6,307 nt of DNA from contig JAUIMD010000126.1 in NCBI GenBank assembly GCA_030433225.1, positions 1 to 6,307 on the forward strand, written 5' to 3'. Source of the DNA: Bacteroidia bacterium (GTDB lineage: Bacteria; Bacteroidota; Bacteroidia; Bacteroidales; UBA5342). Under the pieces are notes generated by a model. It did not search any database. It saw only the letters and a program-made list of their open reading frames with translations, and was not told the DNA's origin. The translations under genes and the position numbers were made by a program. Positions 5,966 through 6,307 of this stretch are shown piece by piece (the stretch's first letter is position 1; every line of letters starts with the position of its first letter).

Positions 5966-6307
5966 ATGAATAATTCCAACAATAAACGAAGGTTGCTTTT
6001 GCGCCTGTACGCATGGAGGTTGCGTCGTATTTCTGATCGGCAGTATCTGATTGCGTTAAGCATACTTATTGGCGTAATTACCGGTTTTGCCGCCGTGCTG
6101 ATTAAAACCCTTGTGCATGAAATCAGGCAGTTGTTGCACGTTTACGAAATACACTACCTGTATTTTGTACTGCCGGTGATTGGGATCAGTTTAACCGTGT
6201 TCTTTTCTTTGTTTGTGGTGCGTCGGCCTATACGCAGCGGGGTTCCCAATGTGTTGTATGCCAAAGGGAAAGCCAAAGGGTTTATGCGGGCACACAACAT
6301 GTTTAGC
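5966..6307 (+). CDS. ClC-family chloride channel/transporter, N-terminal part (partial, runs off right edge)
   Basis: The 114 codons from the ATG at 5966 stay open to the window edge. The protein starts with a basic N-terminus (KRRLLLRLYAWRLRRISDRQ at 7-26), then a hydrophobic segment at about 28-50 (ILIGVITGFAAVLIKTLVH) and a second at about 64-85 (YLYFVLPVIGISLTVFFSLF), followed by the conserved GVPNVLY at 92-98 and a KGFMRAHNMFS stretch at 104-114. This order matches the N-terminal part of Bacteroidota ClC proteins, where it precedes the GSxGxE selectivity motif; that motif is beyond the edge, so channel or H+/Cl- antiporter cannot be decided. It would be an inner-membrane protein moving chloride or a similar anion. 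An in-frame ATG at 5948 would add six residues (MQWPKK). I prefer 5966 because it follows an unbroken A-run, as is common for Bacteroidota starts. Not previously bounded by a stop, so easily missed. Confidence 0.8.
   Translation, partial: MNNSNNKRRLLLRLYAWRLRRISDRQYLIALSILIGVITGFAAVLIKTLVHEIRQLLHVYEIHYLYFVLPVIGISLTVFFSLFVVRRPIRSGVPNVLYAKGKAKGFMRAHNMFS

Noticed and set aside
6269..6290. A short direct repeat (two CCAAAGGG copies) in the ClC gene
   Set aside because: It encodes an AKGKAKG stretch within a conserved coding region and is too short to suggest a repeat element.

Overview
The window reads as a piece of a Bacteroidota chromosome. Support for this comes from start codons preceded by A-rich stretches instead of Shine-Dalgarno sequences, a perfect copy of the Bacteroidota -7 promoter box (TAnnTTTG) upstream of the leftmost gene, a large secreted CotH-type protein, and a 2-oxoacid:ferredoxin oxidoreductase whose gamma and alpha domains are fused. 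Base composition is moderate and even. I see no mobile elements, tRNAs, rRNAs or CRISPR repeats.

Layout, left to right. (1) 1-1035, minus strand: the first 345 residues of a secreted multidomain protein that looks like the front half of a CotH-kinase family surface protein; the gene runs off the left edge. (2) 1036-1269: a divergent intergenic region with a candidate housekeeping promoter for the leftward gene and a candidate ECF-sigma promoter for the rightward operon. (3) 1270-2865, plus strand: a two-gene operon with a YCII/DGPF-domain protein followed 18 bases later by an ECF sigma factor with a long C-terminal DUF6596/TPR-like extension. This is the ECF42 arrangement. (4) 2858-2882: a hairpin between convergent genes, a possible shared terminator. 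(5) 2883-5743, minus strand: korB and korA, 2 bases apart, encoding the two subunits of a 2-oxoacid:ferredoxin oxidoreductase, probably for 2-oxoglutarate. (6) 5744-5965: a divergent intergenic region with nested inverted repeats ahead of korA. (7) 5966-6307, plus strand: the first 114 residues of a ClC-family chloride channel or transporter, cut by the right edge.

Functionally these are at least four independent units. KorA and KorB form one enzyme. The DGPF protein and the sigma factor form a probable self-regulating module whose signal is unknown; no anti-sigma gene lies in the window, and the C-terminal extension of the sigma factor is the likely control element. The CotH-like protein and the ClC protein have no evident functional link to their neighbours. 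The window is mostly recognisable families. The least understood part is the DGPF/ECF42 module, and I do not see convincing evidence of a wholly new system.
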